This document shows positions 7,880-16,398 of a stretch of 64,000 nucleotides of DNA, one piece after another (positions within the stretch are counted from its first letter, which is position 1; each line of letters opens with the position of its first letter). A model generated the notes under the pieces. The model searched no databases, was not told where the DNA came from, and saw nothing but the letters and a program-made list of their open reading frames with translations. The stretch is taken from positions 288,532-352,531 of the forward strand of contig NZ_JACIDR010000004.1 in the NCBI RefSeq assembly GCF_014196425.1, written 5' to 3'. This DNA comes from Hansschlegelia beijingensis (GTDB lineage: Bacteria > Pseudomonadota > Alphaproteobacteria > Rhizobiales > Methylopilaceae). A program made the position numbers and the translations under genes.

Positions 7880-8716
7880 TTAGGACTTGGGCCTGATGGC
7901 GTCGAGGGGCACGCGCGTCTCGATCGCCTCGCCGCCGGCGACAAGCGTCAGGCGAAAGCCCGCAGCAGGCAGAGCCGGCCCGTCGAGAGCTATCCGGAAC
8001 GCGGCGCGTCCGGCGGCTGGCTTCCCGGCGAGTTCGGGCGCGGCGACATACTCGCTGTCGCCGGTCTCGGCGAACAGCTCCGGCGGCTTGCCTCCCTCGG
8101 GAGCGGAGACCTCCACGCGCAACGCAGACCCTCCGGCCGCGCCCGTCTGAACGACGGAGCCGATCGCGACCGGGCCTGGCGCGCCGAGCGGCTTGATGTC
8201 GGGGACCCGGGCGAGGGCCGCCAGAACCTCGTCGCGCGCCGGCCCCGCCCGGCCGCCGTCGGGGGCAAGCTGGAGTTCAGCCTCTGTGCGCGCCGGCACG
8301 CAGATCCGTTCACACACCCCATAGTCAGCCACCACCCGAAGGGTCACGGGCGCGGCCGGATCAACGGGCCGGACGCGGACCGGCAGCGTCACGACGCCAT
8401 GATAGACATTCGTCACGCCGTCCTCGTCCGCGCTCCGTTCCGGAGCAGGGTAGGAGACCGACGCGGATTCGACATTCTCAGATCCTGAGAAATCGAAGCG
8501 TGGCGGCACGCCGCTGGCGCCGGGCTGCCTCCAGTAGGTTTTCCAGCCGGGCTCGAGGGCGATCTGAACCGCCACCAGACGGGCCCCATCCTTCAGGCCG
8601 CCGTCGACCAAGCGAAAACGAGCGCCGGTGTCGGCGATCCACGGCGAGGCCGGCTCCGCGAAGGCTGGCGCCGAGAGGAGCGAAAAGGCGAGCGGCAGGA
8701 GGAGACTTCGGAACAT
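7880..8716 (-). CDS. DsbD N-terminal-like (protein-disulfide reductase) periplasmic protein
   Basis: The product has 278 aa, with a Sec signal peptide (MFRSLLLPLAFSLLSAPAFA) and one DsbD-alpha-type immunoglobulin-like domain. That domain contains the family segment GWKTYWRQPGASGVPP and a C-x3-C pair in YGVCERICVPA. In full DsbD this domain receives electrons from a membrane domain; no membrane segments or thioredoxin domain follow here, so it is the free-standing form often seen in Hyphomicrobiales. A longer frame opens at 8752, but the start at 8716 gives a clean signal peptide and has a GGGG purine tract 9 nt upstream. It probably hands electrons to oxidised periplasmic proteins or cytochrome c maturation factors (inference). 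Confidence 0.8.
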   Translation of the reverse strand: MFRSLLLPLAFSLLSAPAFAEPASPWIADTGARFRLVDGGLKDGARLVAVQIALEPGWKTYWRQPGASGVPPRFDFSGSENVESASVSYPAPERSADEDGVTNVYHGVVTLPVRVRPVDPAAPVTLRVVADYGVCERICVPARTEAELQLAPDGGRAGPARDEVLAALARVPDIKPLGAPGPVAIGSVVQTGAAGGSALRVEVSAPEGGKPPELFAETGDSEYVAAPELAGKPAAGRAAFRIALDGPALPAAGFRLTLVAGGEAIETRVPLDAIRPKS

Positions 8717-8842
8717 GTCGCCCCAAAATAGGTTGTCGTGAGCGGCGGCCAATTCACGGCCTCGCGAAGAAGGTTCGACATGGCGGCGAGGCGTGGCTTC
8801 GTCCGCCTTCCAAAAGCTTCAGAGGCCACATACTCTTCGCCC

Positions 8843-9466
8843 ATGCCCCAGATGCTCCGAAGACATCAGGCCAACCGCACCGACGCCTCCGGCTATCTCG
8901 ACGGTCAGGTGCTCGTCGCGATGCCCACCTTGGCGGACGACCGGTTCGCCCGCACGGTCATTTACGTCTGCGCCCATTCGGCCGAGGGCGCTATGGGCAT
9001 CGTGGTCAACAAGCCGGCGCCGCATATCAGTTTCCCGGACCTTCTGGTGCAACTCGACATCATCACGGCGGGCGAGGAGATAAGGCTGCCGGAGAAGGCG
9101 GGGGCGATCCAGATCCTGCGCGGCGGCCCTGTCGAATCGGGGCGCGGCTTCGTCCTTCACTCCGCCGATTTCATGATCGAGGATTCGACCCTTCCCATCG
9201 ACGACGGGATCTGCCTGACCGCCACCCTCGACATCCTGAAGGCGATCGCGCGCGGCGACGGCCCGGAGCGGGCGCTGCTGGCGCTGGGCTATGCCGGCTG
9301 GGCGCCGGGTCAGCTTGAAAACGAGATCCAGGCGAATGGCTGGCTCAACTGCCCGGCCGATCGCGCTTTGGTGTTCGGTGACGAGGCGGACACGAAATAC
9401 GAACGCGCGCTGGCCAAGATCGGCATCGATCTCGCCAAGCTTGCTCCCGAAGCCGGCCACGCCTGA
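8843..9466 (+). CDS. YqgE/AlgH family protein
   Basis: This DUF179 protein is defined by [42 protein letters not shown] and the later [13 protein letters not shown], all present. Length is 207 aa from 8843, close to the usual 185-205. A start at 8780 would add 21 residues and has a better Shine-Dalgarno sequence (AAGAAGG), so the start is uncertain; the homologous core begins at about residue 17 of the call made here. The family is widespread and cytoplasmic, and its biochemical role is not firmly known. It is divergent from the DsbD-like gene, with the two promoters sharing under 150 bp. Confidence 0.9.
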   Translation: MPQMLRRHQANRTDASGYLDGQVLVAMPTLADDRFARTVIYVCAHSAEGAMGIVVNKPAPHISFPDLLVQLDIITAGEEIRLPEKAGAIQILRGGPVESGRGFVLHSADFMIEDSTLPIDDGICLTATLDILKAIARGDGPERALLALGYAGWAPGQLENEIQANGWLNCPADRALVFGDEADTKYERALAKIGIDLAKLAPEAGHA

Positions 9467-9484
9467 ACCCTTCGGGATTCGCGA

Positions 9485-10105
9485 TCAGATCGGCTGGCCC
9501 TCGACTTTCAGGGCGAGATCGTCCACCCGCTTCTTCAAACCCTCGATCTGCGGATAGATCTCAAGGACGCGGCGATAGGCGGCGAGCGCCTTCGCGTCGA
9601 GATCGGCATCCTCGAGGATGCGGCCGAGGCCGAGCCAGGCGCCGAAATGCCGGGGCTCCCGCGCCAGCGTCTCGCGAATGTCGAGCATCGCGGCGTCGTA
9701 GTCCTTGGCCACGAAGTGCAGGGTCGCTCGGCGGTTCCAGCCCTCCGCGAAGTCGGGTCTGAGGCTCACCACTTCGTCCATGAGCTTGATGGCGACGTCG
9801 ATCTTCGACTGCCGCTGGGCCTGGGTCGAGCGCGTCAGCAGGAGATCTATCGTGTCGCTGTCGGTACGGCGCCACAGCGCCTGCACGGCCGCGGCGATGC
9901 GCTTCGCCGCGCCTGGCTCGTCAGCCTTCGCGAGCTGGACGAGCAATTCGTCAAGCGCCTCACCCTTCACGGCCGAATCGCGCGGCTCCGGCGCGGCCGG
10001 AGCTGGCGACTTGGGGGGAACTGGGGGCGCGAGTTCAGGCTCGGCCGCGTAAGCGGCTCCGAGCTGAAGAAGCAGGAGGCTGACGGCAAGTCCGTATCGG
10101 ATCAT
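9485..10105 (-). CDS. Secreted tetratricopeptide repeat protein
   Basis: The 206-aa protein has a signal peptide (MIRYGLAVSLLLLQLGAAYAAEP), a Pro/Ala-rich linker at about residues 22-45, and then helical repeats. At least two are clear TPR units: AEGWNRRATLHFVAKDYDAAMLDI and the unit starting AWLGLGRILEDADLDAKALAAY. It is probably a periplasmic protein-interaction scaffold. It converges with yqgE, with 18 bp between stop codons, and lies downstream of the L36 gene on the same strand. No specific partner can be named. Confidence 0.85.
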   Translation of the reverse strand: MIRYGLAVSLLLLQLGAAYAAEPELAPPVPPKSPAPAAPEPRDSAVKGEALDELLVQLAKADEPGAAKRIAAAVQALWRRTDSDTIDLLLTRSTQAQRQSKIDVAIKLMDEVVSLRPDFAEGWNRRATLHFVAKDYDAAMLDIRETLAREPRHFGAWLGLGRILEDADLDAKALAAYRRVLEIYPQIEGLKKRVDDLALKVEGQPI

Positions 10106-10153
10106 GCCGTCGAGCTTAGCGTGCGATCAGGCCGCGTCAAAGCGGCCGCACGA

Positions 10154-10279
10154 TCAGCCCTGGCGCGCCTTGTAGCGCTTCTGCGTCTTGTTGATGATGT
10201 AGACGCGGCCCTTGCGGCGGACGATGCGGTTGTCGCGGTGCCGGTTGCGCAGCGACTTGAGCGAGTTACGGATCTTCAT
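10154..10279 (-). CDS. rpmJ: 50S ribosomal protein L36 (41 aa, zinc-free type)
   Basis: This short gene encodes [19 protein letters not shown], then [20 protein letters not shown] and QG. It matches the alphaproteobacterial 41-residue L36 type. The zinc-binding Cys/Cys/Cys/His set of the 38-residue L36 is absent, so this is the C-minus form. It is a structural protein of the large ribosomal subunit, and in alphaproteobacteria it is typically transcribed alone, as here. A good promoter-like pair lies about 90-120 bp upstream. Confidence 0.95.
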   Translation of the reverse strand: MKIRNSLKSLRNRHRDNRIVRRKGRVYIINKTQKRYKARQG

Positions 10280-10368
10280 CGGTCAGTCCTCAAGACGCCG
10301 GCCGCGCTGCAGCGCCTCGCGTCATAGAATGGCGAAAAGCGGCGGGAAGGGCCGCCGCGTTCGGGCGG

Positions 10369-10397
10369 GTTCTAGAGAAGGTCGCGCATTTTTGCAA
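10369..10397 (-). promoter_or_regulatory. Candidate sigma-70-type promoter for rpmJ
   Basis: On the minus strand a -35-like TTGCAA (10397-10392) and a -10-like TAGAAC (10374-10369) are separated by exactly 17 nt. The pair lies about 90 bp upstream of the rpmJ ATG in an otherwise empty intergenic stretch. Both hexamers deviate from consensus, so this is tentative. Confidence 0.35.
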
Positions 10398-10520
10398 GAC
10401 GCCCCGTACGGAGAGACGAGGGTCTGCGAGCTCCTCCGGCGCATTCGCGCAGGCCCGCCTGCGGCCGCTTCGGGGTTATGACCTCTCCATCAGTAGGCAG
10501 CCTCCAGCGCATGAAGGCGT

Positions 10521-11399
10521 TCAGCTATCTCCGCCGCCCCGAGCGAGGCGAAGGAGATATGCGCCGTAGGCTGTCTTCTCGAACATCCGGCCCCGCGCTT
10601 CGAGAGCGGCGAGGTCGATGAAGCCGTTCTGGAACGCGATCTCCTCGAGGCAGGCGATCGCCAGTCCCTGACGGCGCTGCAGCGTGCGGACGAATTCGCC
10701 GGCTTCCAGCAGGCTGTCATGCGTGCCGGTGTCGAGCCACGCCGCGCCTCGGCCGAGGCGCTCCACGGTGAGCTGGCCGCGGGCGAGATAGGCCTTGTTG
10801 ACGTCGGTGATCTCGAGTTCGCCGCGCGCCGAGGGGCGCAGGCCGGCCGCGATGTCGAGCACCTGGTTGTCGTAGAAATAGAGGCCCGTCACGGCCCAGT
10901 TGGAGCGAGGAGATTTCGGCTTCTCGACGATGTCGACCACCTCGTCGGCCGAGCCGATCTCCACCACGCCGTACCGTTCCGGCTGATCCACGTGATAGGC
11001 GAAGATCGTGGCGCCGCGCCGCCGTTCCACGATCGCTCGAAGCTGCTCGCGCAGATTGGCGCTGAAGAAGATGTTGTCGCCCAGCACAAGCGCCGCGCAG
11101 TCGCCGCCGATGAAGTCGCGGCCGATCACGAAGGCCTGCGCGATGCCCTCCGGGCGGGGCTGCTCGGCGTAGCTCAGCTCGATCCCGTAGGCCTCCCCGG
11201 TCCCGAGCAGCCTGCGGTAGCTCTCCATCGACTCGGGCGAGGAGATCAGCAGAATCTCCCTTATGCCGGCCAGCAGCAGCACCGACAGCGGATAGTAGAT
11301 CATCGGCTTGTCGTAGACGGGCAGCAGCTGCTTGTTCACCGCGAGCGTCGCGGGATGAAGGCGGGTGCCGGCGCCGCCGGCGAGCACGATGCCCTTCAC
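10521..11399 (-). CDS. rfbA: Glucose-1-phosphate thymidylyltransferase
   Basis: The 292-aa enzyme (RmlA) joins dTTP and glucose 1-phosphate to give dTDP-glucose, the first step of dTDP-L-rhamnose synthesis. It has the nucleotidyltransferase signature GIVLAGGAGTRLHP at the N-terminus, NKQLLPVYDKPMIYYPL and the product/effector-site segment AWLDTGTHDSLLEAG. A longer frame to 11450 exists, but the GTG at 11399 overlaps the rfbD stop (GTGA) and places the GAGTRLHP motif at the canonical N-terminus. It is the last gene of the rfbC-B-D-A operon. Confidence 0.95.
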   Translation of the reverse strand: MKGIVLAGGAGTRLHPATLAVNKQLLPVYDKPMIYYPLSVLLLAGIREILLISSPESMESYRRLLGTGEAYGIELSYAEQPRPEGIAQAFVIGRDFIGGDCAALVLGDNIFFSANLREQLRAIVERRRGATIFAYHVDQPERYGVVEIGSADEVVDIVEKPKSPRSNWAVTGLYFYDNQVLDIAAGLRPSARGELEITDVNKAYLARGQLTVERLGRGAAWLDTGTHDSLLEAGEFVRTLQRRQGLAIACLEEIAFQNGFIDLAALEARGRMFEKTAYGAYLLRLARGGGDS

Positions 11400-12280
11400 G
11401 CGTCGTCTCCGATGATGTCGCCGATCAGCCCGGTAAGCCCCTCGATCCACGGGCGGGGCTTGATTCCGTAGTCCTGTTCAAGCCGACGCGTCGAGAGCAG
11501 GGAATGCGCCGGCCTGAGGGCGGCCGCGCCGTACTCCGCCGTGGTGACCGCCTCGAGCCTTGGCGTCGAAAGACCCCGTCGGGCGCCTTCCGCGAAAATC
11601 GCGGCCGCGAAGTCGCGCCAGGTCGTGGCGCCGGCGTTCGCGAAGTGAAAGACGCCGGCGGGCGCGGAGCGATCGGTCGCCATTCTGAGCGCGACGGTTG
11701 CGAGCGCGTCGGCCAGGTCTGCGGCGATCGTCGGCGCGCCGCGCTGGTCCGCGACCACGCGCACGACGCTGCGTTCGCTCGCGAGCCGCAACATGGTCCG
11801 AACGAAATTCGTCCCGTCGCGGCCGACGAGCCATGAGGCGCGCACCACGGCCGCGCGCGGAGCGCGAAGCGCCGCGAGCTCTCCGGCGGCCTTGCTCGAG
11901 CCATAGACGTTGAGGGGGTTGACGGGATCGCCCACGTCATACGGCTGGGCCGAGCGTCCGTCGAACACATAGTCCGTCGAGACATGCAGCAGGGCGGCGT
12001 CCGCCTGCCGCGCGGCCTCGGCGAGGACGGCGGGAATCTGCGCGTTGGCGGCGAATGAGGCCGCGATTTCGGTTTCTGCCCGATCGACGGCCGTGAAGGC
12101 GGCGGCGTTCACGATGGCGGCGACGCTGCGCTCGCGCAGGAAGGCCGCCACGGCCGCAGGGTCGAAAAGATCGAGCTCGTCGCGAGCCGGGGCGAACAGC
12201 CGGACCCTCTCGGGCCAGGAATGGCGGCGAAGCGCCGAGCCCAGCTGGCCACGGCCTCCCGTGATCAGGATCGCGGTCAC
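11396..12280 (-). CDS. rfbD: dTDP-4-dehydrorhamnose reductase
   Basis: RmlD (294 aa) reduces dTDP-4-keto-L-rhamnose to dTDP-L-rhamnose with NAD(P)H. The short-chain-dehydrogenase Rossmann motif [10 protein letters not shown] is at the N-terminus, STDYVFDG carries the catalytic Thr, and YGSSKAAGE carries the Tyr-x3-Lys pair. The GTG start at 12280 overlaps the rfbB stop (GTGA); a longer open frame to 12367 is not needed and would precede the Rossmann strand with Arg/Pro-rich sequence. The downstream rfbA overlaps it in the same way, so the operon is tightly coupled. Confidence 0.95.
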   Translation of the reverse strand: MTAILITGGRGQLGSALRRHSWPERVRLFAPARDELDLFDPAAVAAFLRERSVAAIVNAAAFTAVDRAETEIAASFAANAQIPAVLAEAARQADAALLHVSTDYVFDGRSAQPYDVGDPVNPLNVYGSSKAAGELAALRAPRAAVVRASWLVGRDGTNFVRTMLRLASERSVVRVVADQRGAPTIAADLADALATVALRMATDRSAPAGVFHFANAGATTWRDFAAAIFAEGARRGLSTPRLEAVTTAEYGAAALRPAHSLLSTRRLEQDYGIKPRPWIEGLTGLIGDIIGDDA

Positions 12281-13359
12281 CGAAGGCCCCGGCGGGCGAG
12301 AGCGTCGCCGCCATTCTCGGTTCGCCTCAGCAGCGGCTCCCACCAGGCGCGGTTCGCGAGATACCACCGCACCGTCTTCTCAAGCCCGCTCTCGAAGCTC
12401 TCGCGGGGACGCCAGCCAAGCTCCCGCTCGATTTTGGACGGGTCGATCGCATAGCGCGCATCGTGTCCCGGTCGGTCCTCGACGAAGCGGATCAGGTCGC
12501 GGCGGCTGTGCCCAAGCGACGGCGCCAAGGCGTCGAGCAGGTCGCACACCGCCTCCACGACGGCGATGTTGGTCCGCTCACAGCGCGCCCCAACATTGTA
12601 GGTCTCGCCGGGGAGGCCGCGCTCCAGCGCCAGGATGAGAGCTTCGGCGTGGTCCTCGACATAGAGCCAGTCGCGAACGTTCCGCCCCGAACCGTAGACG
12701 GGCAGTTCGGCCCCTTCGAGTCCCCGCAGGATCATCAGCGGGATCATTTTCTCGGGGAAATGGTAGGGGCCGAAATTGTTGGAGCAGTTGGTGACGAGCG
12801 TCGGCAACCCGAAGGTTTCCCGCCAGGCCCGAACCAGATGGTCGGCGCCCGCCTTCGACGCCGAATAGGGCGAGCTCGGCCGATAGGGGGTGGTCTCGTC
12901 GAAGAGGCCGGTCGGTCCGAGCGAGCCGAACACCTCGTCGGTCGAGACGTGCAGCAGCCGGAATGCCGCGCGCTCGCCCGCATCCAGGCTGCGGAAGTGA
13001 CGCAGCGCCTCCTCCAGCAGCACGAAGGTCCCGACCATGTTGGTCTCGACGAAGGCTTTCGGGCTGTCGATCGACCGGTCGACATGTGTCTCCGCCGCAA
13101 GATGCATCACGGCGGTCGGCCGGTGGCGCTCGAACACCTGGCGCATCGCTGCGGCGTCGCGGATGTCGGTCTTCTCGAAGGCGTAGCGCGGGTTCTCCGC
13201 AGCGCCGGGCAGCGATCCGAGGTTCGCCGCATAGGTCAGCGCGTCGACATTGATCACCGAAGCCTCGGTGGCCCCGAGCAGCCGTCGCACCACGGCCGAG
13301 CCGATGAAGCCGGCGCCGCCCGTGACGAGGATTCGTGCGTCCTTGAGGCGGGGCGACAT
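12277..13359 (-). CDS. rfbB: dTDP-glucose 4,6-dehydratase
   Basis: RmlB (360 aa) converts dTDP-glucose to dTDP-4-keto-6-deoxyglucose using bound NAD+. Visible features are the Rossmann motif [16 protein letters not shown], the substrate segment [23 protein letters not shown] with the catalytic Thr-Asp-Glu, and [12 protein letters not shown] with Tyr-x3-Lys. Length is typical. It lies 20 nt downstream of rfbC and overlaps rfbD by 4 bp. Confidence 0.96.
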   Translation of the reverse strand: MSPRLKDARILVTGGAGFIGSAVVRRLLGATEASVINVDALTYAANLGSLPGAAENPRYAFEKTDIRDAAAMRQVFERHRPTAVMHLAAETHVDRSIDSPKAFVETNMVGTFVLLEEALRHFRSLDAGERAAFRLLHVSTDEVFGSLGPTGLFDETTPYRPSSPYSASKAGADHLVRAWRETFGLPTLVTNCSNNFGPYHFPEKMIPLMILRGLEGAELPVYGSGRNVRDWLYVEDHAEALILALERGLPGETYNVGARCERTNIAVVEAVCDLLDALAPSLGHSRRDLIRFVEDRPGHDARYAIDPSKIERELGWRPRESFESGLEKTVRWYLANRAWWEPLLRRTENGGDALARRGLR

Positions 13360-13379
13360 CGGGGAGGGATCCCTGGGGC

Positions 13380-13931
13380 TCAGAAGAGGTCGGCGGCGTC
13401 GGCGAGCATCGGCGCGCGCAGATCCTTGTCGGAGAGCCGGGCCCCGTCGGGCGGCGTCGGCCAGTCGATGCCGAGCGCCGGATCGGCCCAGAAGATCGCG
13501 CGCTCGCGTTCGGGCGCATAATAGCTGGTGACGGCGTAAAGCACCTCGGTGTCGGGCTCGAGCGTGCAGAAGCCATGCGCGAAGCCCGGCGGGATGTGCA
13601 GCTCCGCGCCCGACGCGGCGGTGAGCGTCACCGCGACATGCTTCCCGAAGGTGGGCGAGCTCCGCCTCAGATCGACGGCCACATCGAACACCGCCCCGCG
13701 GATCACGGAGACGAGCTTGCCCTGCGCGGAGGGCGCGAGCTGGTAGTGCAGGCCCCGCACTGTTCCGGCGGCGTGGGAGCGCGACCGGTTGGTCTGCACG
13801 AAATCGGCGATCAGTCCCTCCGCCTCGAAGGCTGAGCGCCGGAAACTCTCAAAGAAGCTGCCGCGCGAATCCGGAACGAGACGCGGGCGTATTTCGACGA
13901 CGCCGTCCAACGCGTGACGAATGAACTCCAT
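13380..13931 (-). CDS. rfbC: dTDP-4-dehydrorhamnose 3,5-epimerase
   Basis: RmlC (183 aa) epimerises C3 and C5 of dTDP-4-keto-6-deoxyglucose. It has the cupin core with catalytic His in [18 protein letters not shown], then [18 protein letters not shown] and a conserved Tyr region ([13 protein letters not shown]). The ATG at 13931 has a GGAGAG Shine-Dalgarno; the longer frame to 13985 is not supported. It is the first gene of the rhamnose operon and is divergent from the SOS mutasome operon across about 160 bp, which holds the LexA box. Confidence 0.95.
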   Translation of the reverse strand: MEFIRHALDGVVEIRPRLVPDSRGSFFESFRRSAFEAEGLIADFVQTNRSRSHAAGTVRGLHYQLAPSAQGKLVSVIRGAVFDVAVDLRRSSPTFGKHVAVTLTAASGAELHIPPGFAHGFCTLEPDTEVLYAVTSYYAPERERAIFWADPALGIDWPTPPDGARLSDKDLRAPMLADAADLF

Positions 13932-14055
13932 CGATCTCTCCGCCGGAGGCTTCGATCCGCTAAGCTGTAACGGCCGAAGAAGCAATCCGGGAGAACGCAG
14001 CCGCTCCTTGCGTCCGAGGGAGTCGGTTGACTCGTCTCCCGGGAGGATTCCATAA

Positions 14056-14070
14056 GAACAAAACAGGAAC
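14056..14070 (+). promoter_or_regulatory. LexA box of the imuA-imuB-dnaE2 operon
   Basis: GAAC-AAAACAG-GAAC is a perfect match to the alphaproteobacterial LexA operator GAAC-N7-GAAC (GTTC-N7-GTTC on the other strand). It lies 21 bp upstream of the imuA ATG, the usual place for this DNA-damage-induced cassette, so SOS repression by LexA is strongly indicated. Confidence 0.85.
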
Positions 14071-14090
14071 TTTCAGGCGGCGGGAACGGC

Positions 14091-14948
14091 ATGGGCGCGG
14101 CGGAGGAAACGCTGGGCGCGCTACGGAGCGCGCTCGCCCGGATCGATGCGGGAGCCGGGCGGCCGCCAAGAAGCGGAAGCCGGGTCACGCTGGGGGTCGG
14201 TCCGGTCGACGACGCGCTTGGCGGCGGCCTGAGACGCGGAGCGCTGCATGCGGTGACGGCGGCCTCAGCGGCCGCGGCGGCGGCGGCGAGCGGGTTCGCG
14301 GCGGCGCTCGCGGCGCGATCGATCGGCGAGGGGAGGGCGGTGTTATGGATCCGACAGGACATGGCGGGATGCGAGAGCGGCGAGCCCTGGCCGCCCGGTC
14401 TTGCGGAGCTCGGCCTCGACCCGGCCCGCATCGTGCTGTTCCGGGCGCCGAACATGGACGCGGCCCTGAAGGCCGCCGAGACGGCGCTCGGCTGCCGCGC
14501 GCTGGCGGCGGCGCTGATCGAGCCTTACGGGGCGCTGAGGCGGTTCGACCTTGTGGCGGGTCGGCGGCTTGCGCTCGCCGCCGGGCGTTCCGGGGTCATG
14601 GCGCTGCTCCTGCGGACCGATTCATCCGCCTCGACCGCTCCCGGACTCTCGATCGCCGAGACGCGCTGGCGCGTGTCGCCGCTCGCCTCTTCTTCCGCCG
14701 CCGAGGATTGGGGATGGCCCCGCGCGACAGTGGAGCTTGTCCGCAACCGCCTCGGGCCGCTTGGCCGTTGGCCTCTGGAGTGGGCGGATGACGGCCGCTT
14801 CCGCCTCATCGAGCCTGCCGTCGCTTTTGGGGACGACGCCGGCCGCTCCGCCGGCGCCCGGTCGGCGCATCCTGGCGCTCGCTTTGCCGAACCTCTCGAT
14901 CGACAGGGTGCGGCGGAAGGAGGCGTTTTCCGGCGGCGAGCCGGATGA
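14091..14948 (+). CDS. imuA: ImuA-type mutasome protein (RecA/SulA-like)
   Basis: The 285-aa accessory protein of the ImuA-ImuB-DnaE2 translesion mutasome has a RecA-like fold without a full Walker A. The family segment VTLGVGPVDDALGGGLRRGALHAV is visible, followed by VLWIRQDM and ALIEPYGALRRFD. The last 50 or so residues, from about 14800, overlap the imuB start in another frame and are of low quality (AGRSAGARSAHPG). ImuA is known to be required for damage-induced mutagenesis and binds ImuB. It is the first gene after the LexA box. Confidence 0.9.
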   Translation: MGAAEETLGALRSALARIDAGAGRPPRSGSRVTLGVGPVDDALGGGLRRGALHAVTAASAAAAAAASGFAAALAARSIGEGRAVLWIRQDMAGCESGEPWPPGLAELGLDPARIVLFRAPNMDAALKAAETALGCRALAAALIEPYGALRRFDLVAGRRLALAAGRSGVMALLLRTDSSASTAPGLSIAETRWRVSPLASSSAAEDWGWPRATVELVRNRLGPLGRWPLEWADDGRFRLIEPAVAFGDDAGRSAGARSAHPGARFAEPLDRQGAAEGGVFRRRAG

Positions 14949-16398
14949 GCGGCCGCTGGCGATCGTCGAGCGCGCGGGCGGCTTGCTGCGCCTCGTCGCG
15001 GTCGACGCCCGCGCGGCGGCGGCCGGCTGCGTTCCGGGAGCGGCGCTCACCCATGCGCGCTCGATCTGCCCGGACCTGCGCGTCGACATCGCCGATCCGA
15101 GGGAGGACGCAGCTCTCCTCGGCTCGGTCGCGGACTGGTGCGACCGCTACACGCCGCTGGTCGCGCTCGATCCGCCCTTCGGGCTGACGCTCGACATCTC
15201 GGGCTGCGCGCATTTCTTCGGCGGCGAGGCTGCGCTCGCCGAGGATCTCGTCGCCGGCCTGCGTCGCCAGGGCTTTATGGCCCGCGCCGCGGTGGCGGGC
15301 GCCCCCGGGCCGGCGCGGGCGCTCGCCTGGTTCTCGCAAGGCGCCGTCCCGCCGCCCGGAAGCGAGGCCGCGCTCGTCGCAGAACTGCCGATCGCGGCGC
15401 TCAGGTTGGAGGAGGCTGCGCGGCTCGGCCTCGTCCGCGCCGGGCTGAAGACGATCGGCGACGTCGCCGCCCGCAGCCGGAGCGAACTCGCCGCGCGCTT
15501 CGGCGCAAGGCTCGTCTCCATGCTCGACGAGGCGCTCGGGCGAGCCGAGACGCCGATTTCGCCGCGCCGTCCGGTCCCCGTCCGGATGGTCGAGCGGCGC
15601 TTCGCAGAACCGCTCTCCAGCGCCGACGCGGCGCTCGCGGTTCTGCGCGCGCTCGCCGGCTCGCTCGCTGCGCGCCTGGAAACTGCGGGCGAAGGGTTGC
15701 GGGAAGCCGAGGCCGCCTTCTTTCGCGCCGACGGCAAGGTCGTGCGCATCGCGCTCGGCGTCGGCGCGCCGACCCGCGACCCGGACCTTCTGCTGCGCCT
15801 GTTCCGTGAACGTCTCGACGCGCTGGCGGACCCGCTGGATCCGGGGTTCGGCTTTGACCTCATGCGGCTCTCCGCGCTCGCCGTCGAACCGCTGACGCCG
15901 AGTCCGCAGGGTTTTGGTCCCGGCGAGCGGGCGGATGACGAACTGGCCGAGCTGGTCGACCGTCTCTCGGCCCGCCACGGCCGACGCCGCGTGCTCCGCT
16001 TCCTGGCCGGCCACGCGCACCGGCCGGAAGCCGAGGCTGCGCCGCGTCCGGCGCAGGACGTCCGCGAGGCCGCCGCCTGGCCGCAGGTCCGGACAGGCGA
16101 GCCGCCGCGCCGGCCGCTCCGGATGTTCGCGCGGCCCGAGCCTGTCGAGGTGCTGGCGGAGGTGCCGGACGGGCCGCCGCTGCGCTTCGTCTGGCGGCGT
16201 GCGACCCACCATGTGGTGCGGGCCGAGGGGCCGGAGCGCATCGCGCTCGAATGGTGGCGGGACGACGAAGCGCCGCTGACCCGCGACTATTTCCGCGTGG
16301 AGGACACCGTCGGCGCCCGCTTCTGGCTGTTCCGCGACGGCTTGTTCGGCCGCGAGGTCCGCCATCCGCGCTGGTTCGTGCATGGGCTGTTCGCATGA
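14788..16398 (+). CDS. imuB: ImuB, Y-family DNA polymerase-like protein without catalytic residues
   Basis: The 536-aa ImuB bridges ImuA, the beta clamp and DnaE2. The N-terminal palm-like region reads RRILALALPNLSIDRVRR and ERAGGLLRLVAVDARAAAAG. At the site where active Y-family polymerases carry acidic catalytic residues this protein has LTLDISGCAHFFGGE, consistent with an inactive polymerase fold. A helix-hairpin-helix-like part (GLKTIGDVAARSRSELAARF) and a little-finger-like region follow. ATG 14788 has GGAG 7 nt upstream; this gives a 161-bp overlap with imuA, unusually long. It overlaps dnaE2 by 4 bp. I saw no clear clamp-binding motif. Confidence 0.93.
   Translation: MTAASASSSLPSLLGTTPAAPPAPGRRILALALPNLSIDRVRRKEAFSGGEPDERPLAIVERAGGLLRLVAVDARAAAAGCVPGAALTHARSICPDLRVDIADPREDAALLGSVADWCDRYTPLVALDPPFGLTLDISGCAHFFGGEAALAEDLVAGLRRQGFMARAAVAGAPGPARALAWFSQGAVPPPGSEAALVAELPIAALRLEEAARLGLVRAGLKTIGDVAARSRSELAARFGARLVSMLDEALGRAETPISPRRPVPVRMVERRFAEPLSSADAALAVLRALAGSLAARLETAGEGLREAEAAFFRADGKVVRIALGVGAPTRDPDLLLRLFRERLDALADPLDPGFGFDLMRLSALAVEPLTPSPQGFGPGERADDELAELVDRLSARHGRRRVLRFLAGHAHRPEAEAAPRPAQDVREAAAWPQVRTGEPPRRPLRMFARPEPVEVLAEVPDGPPLRFVWRRATHHVVRAEGPERIALEWWRDDEAPLTRDYFRVEDTVGARFWLFRDGLFGREVRHPRWFVHGLFA

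Noticed and set aside
10490..10720. Minus-strand frame ending in AEIAERLHALEAAY as a possible true C-terminus of RfbA
   Set aside because: It would need a frameshift in rfbA, whose own frame runs to a normal length and a plausible end; the resemblance is weak.
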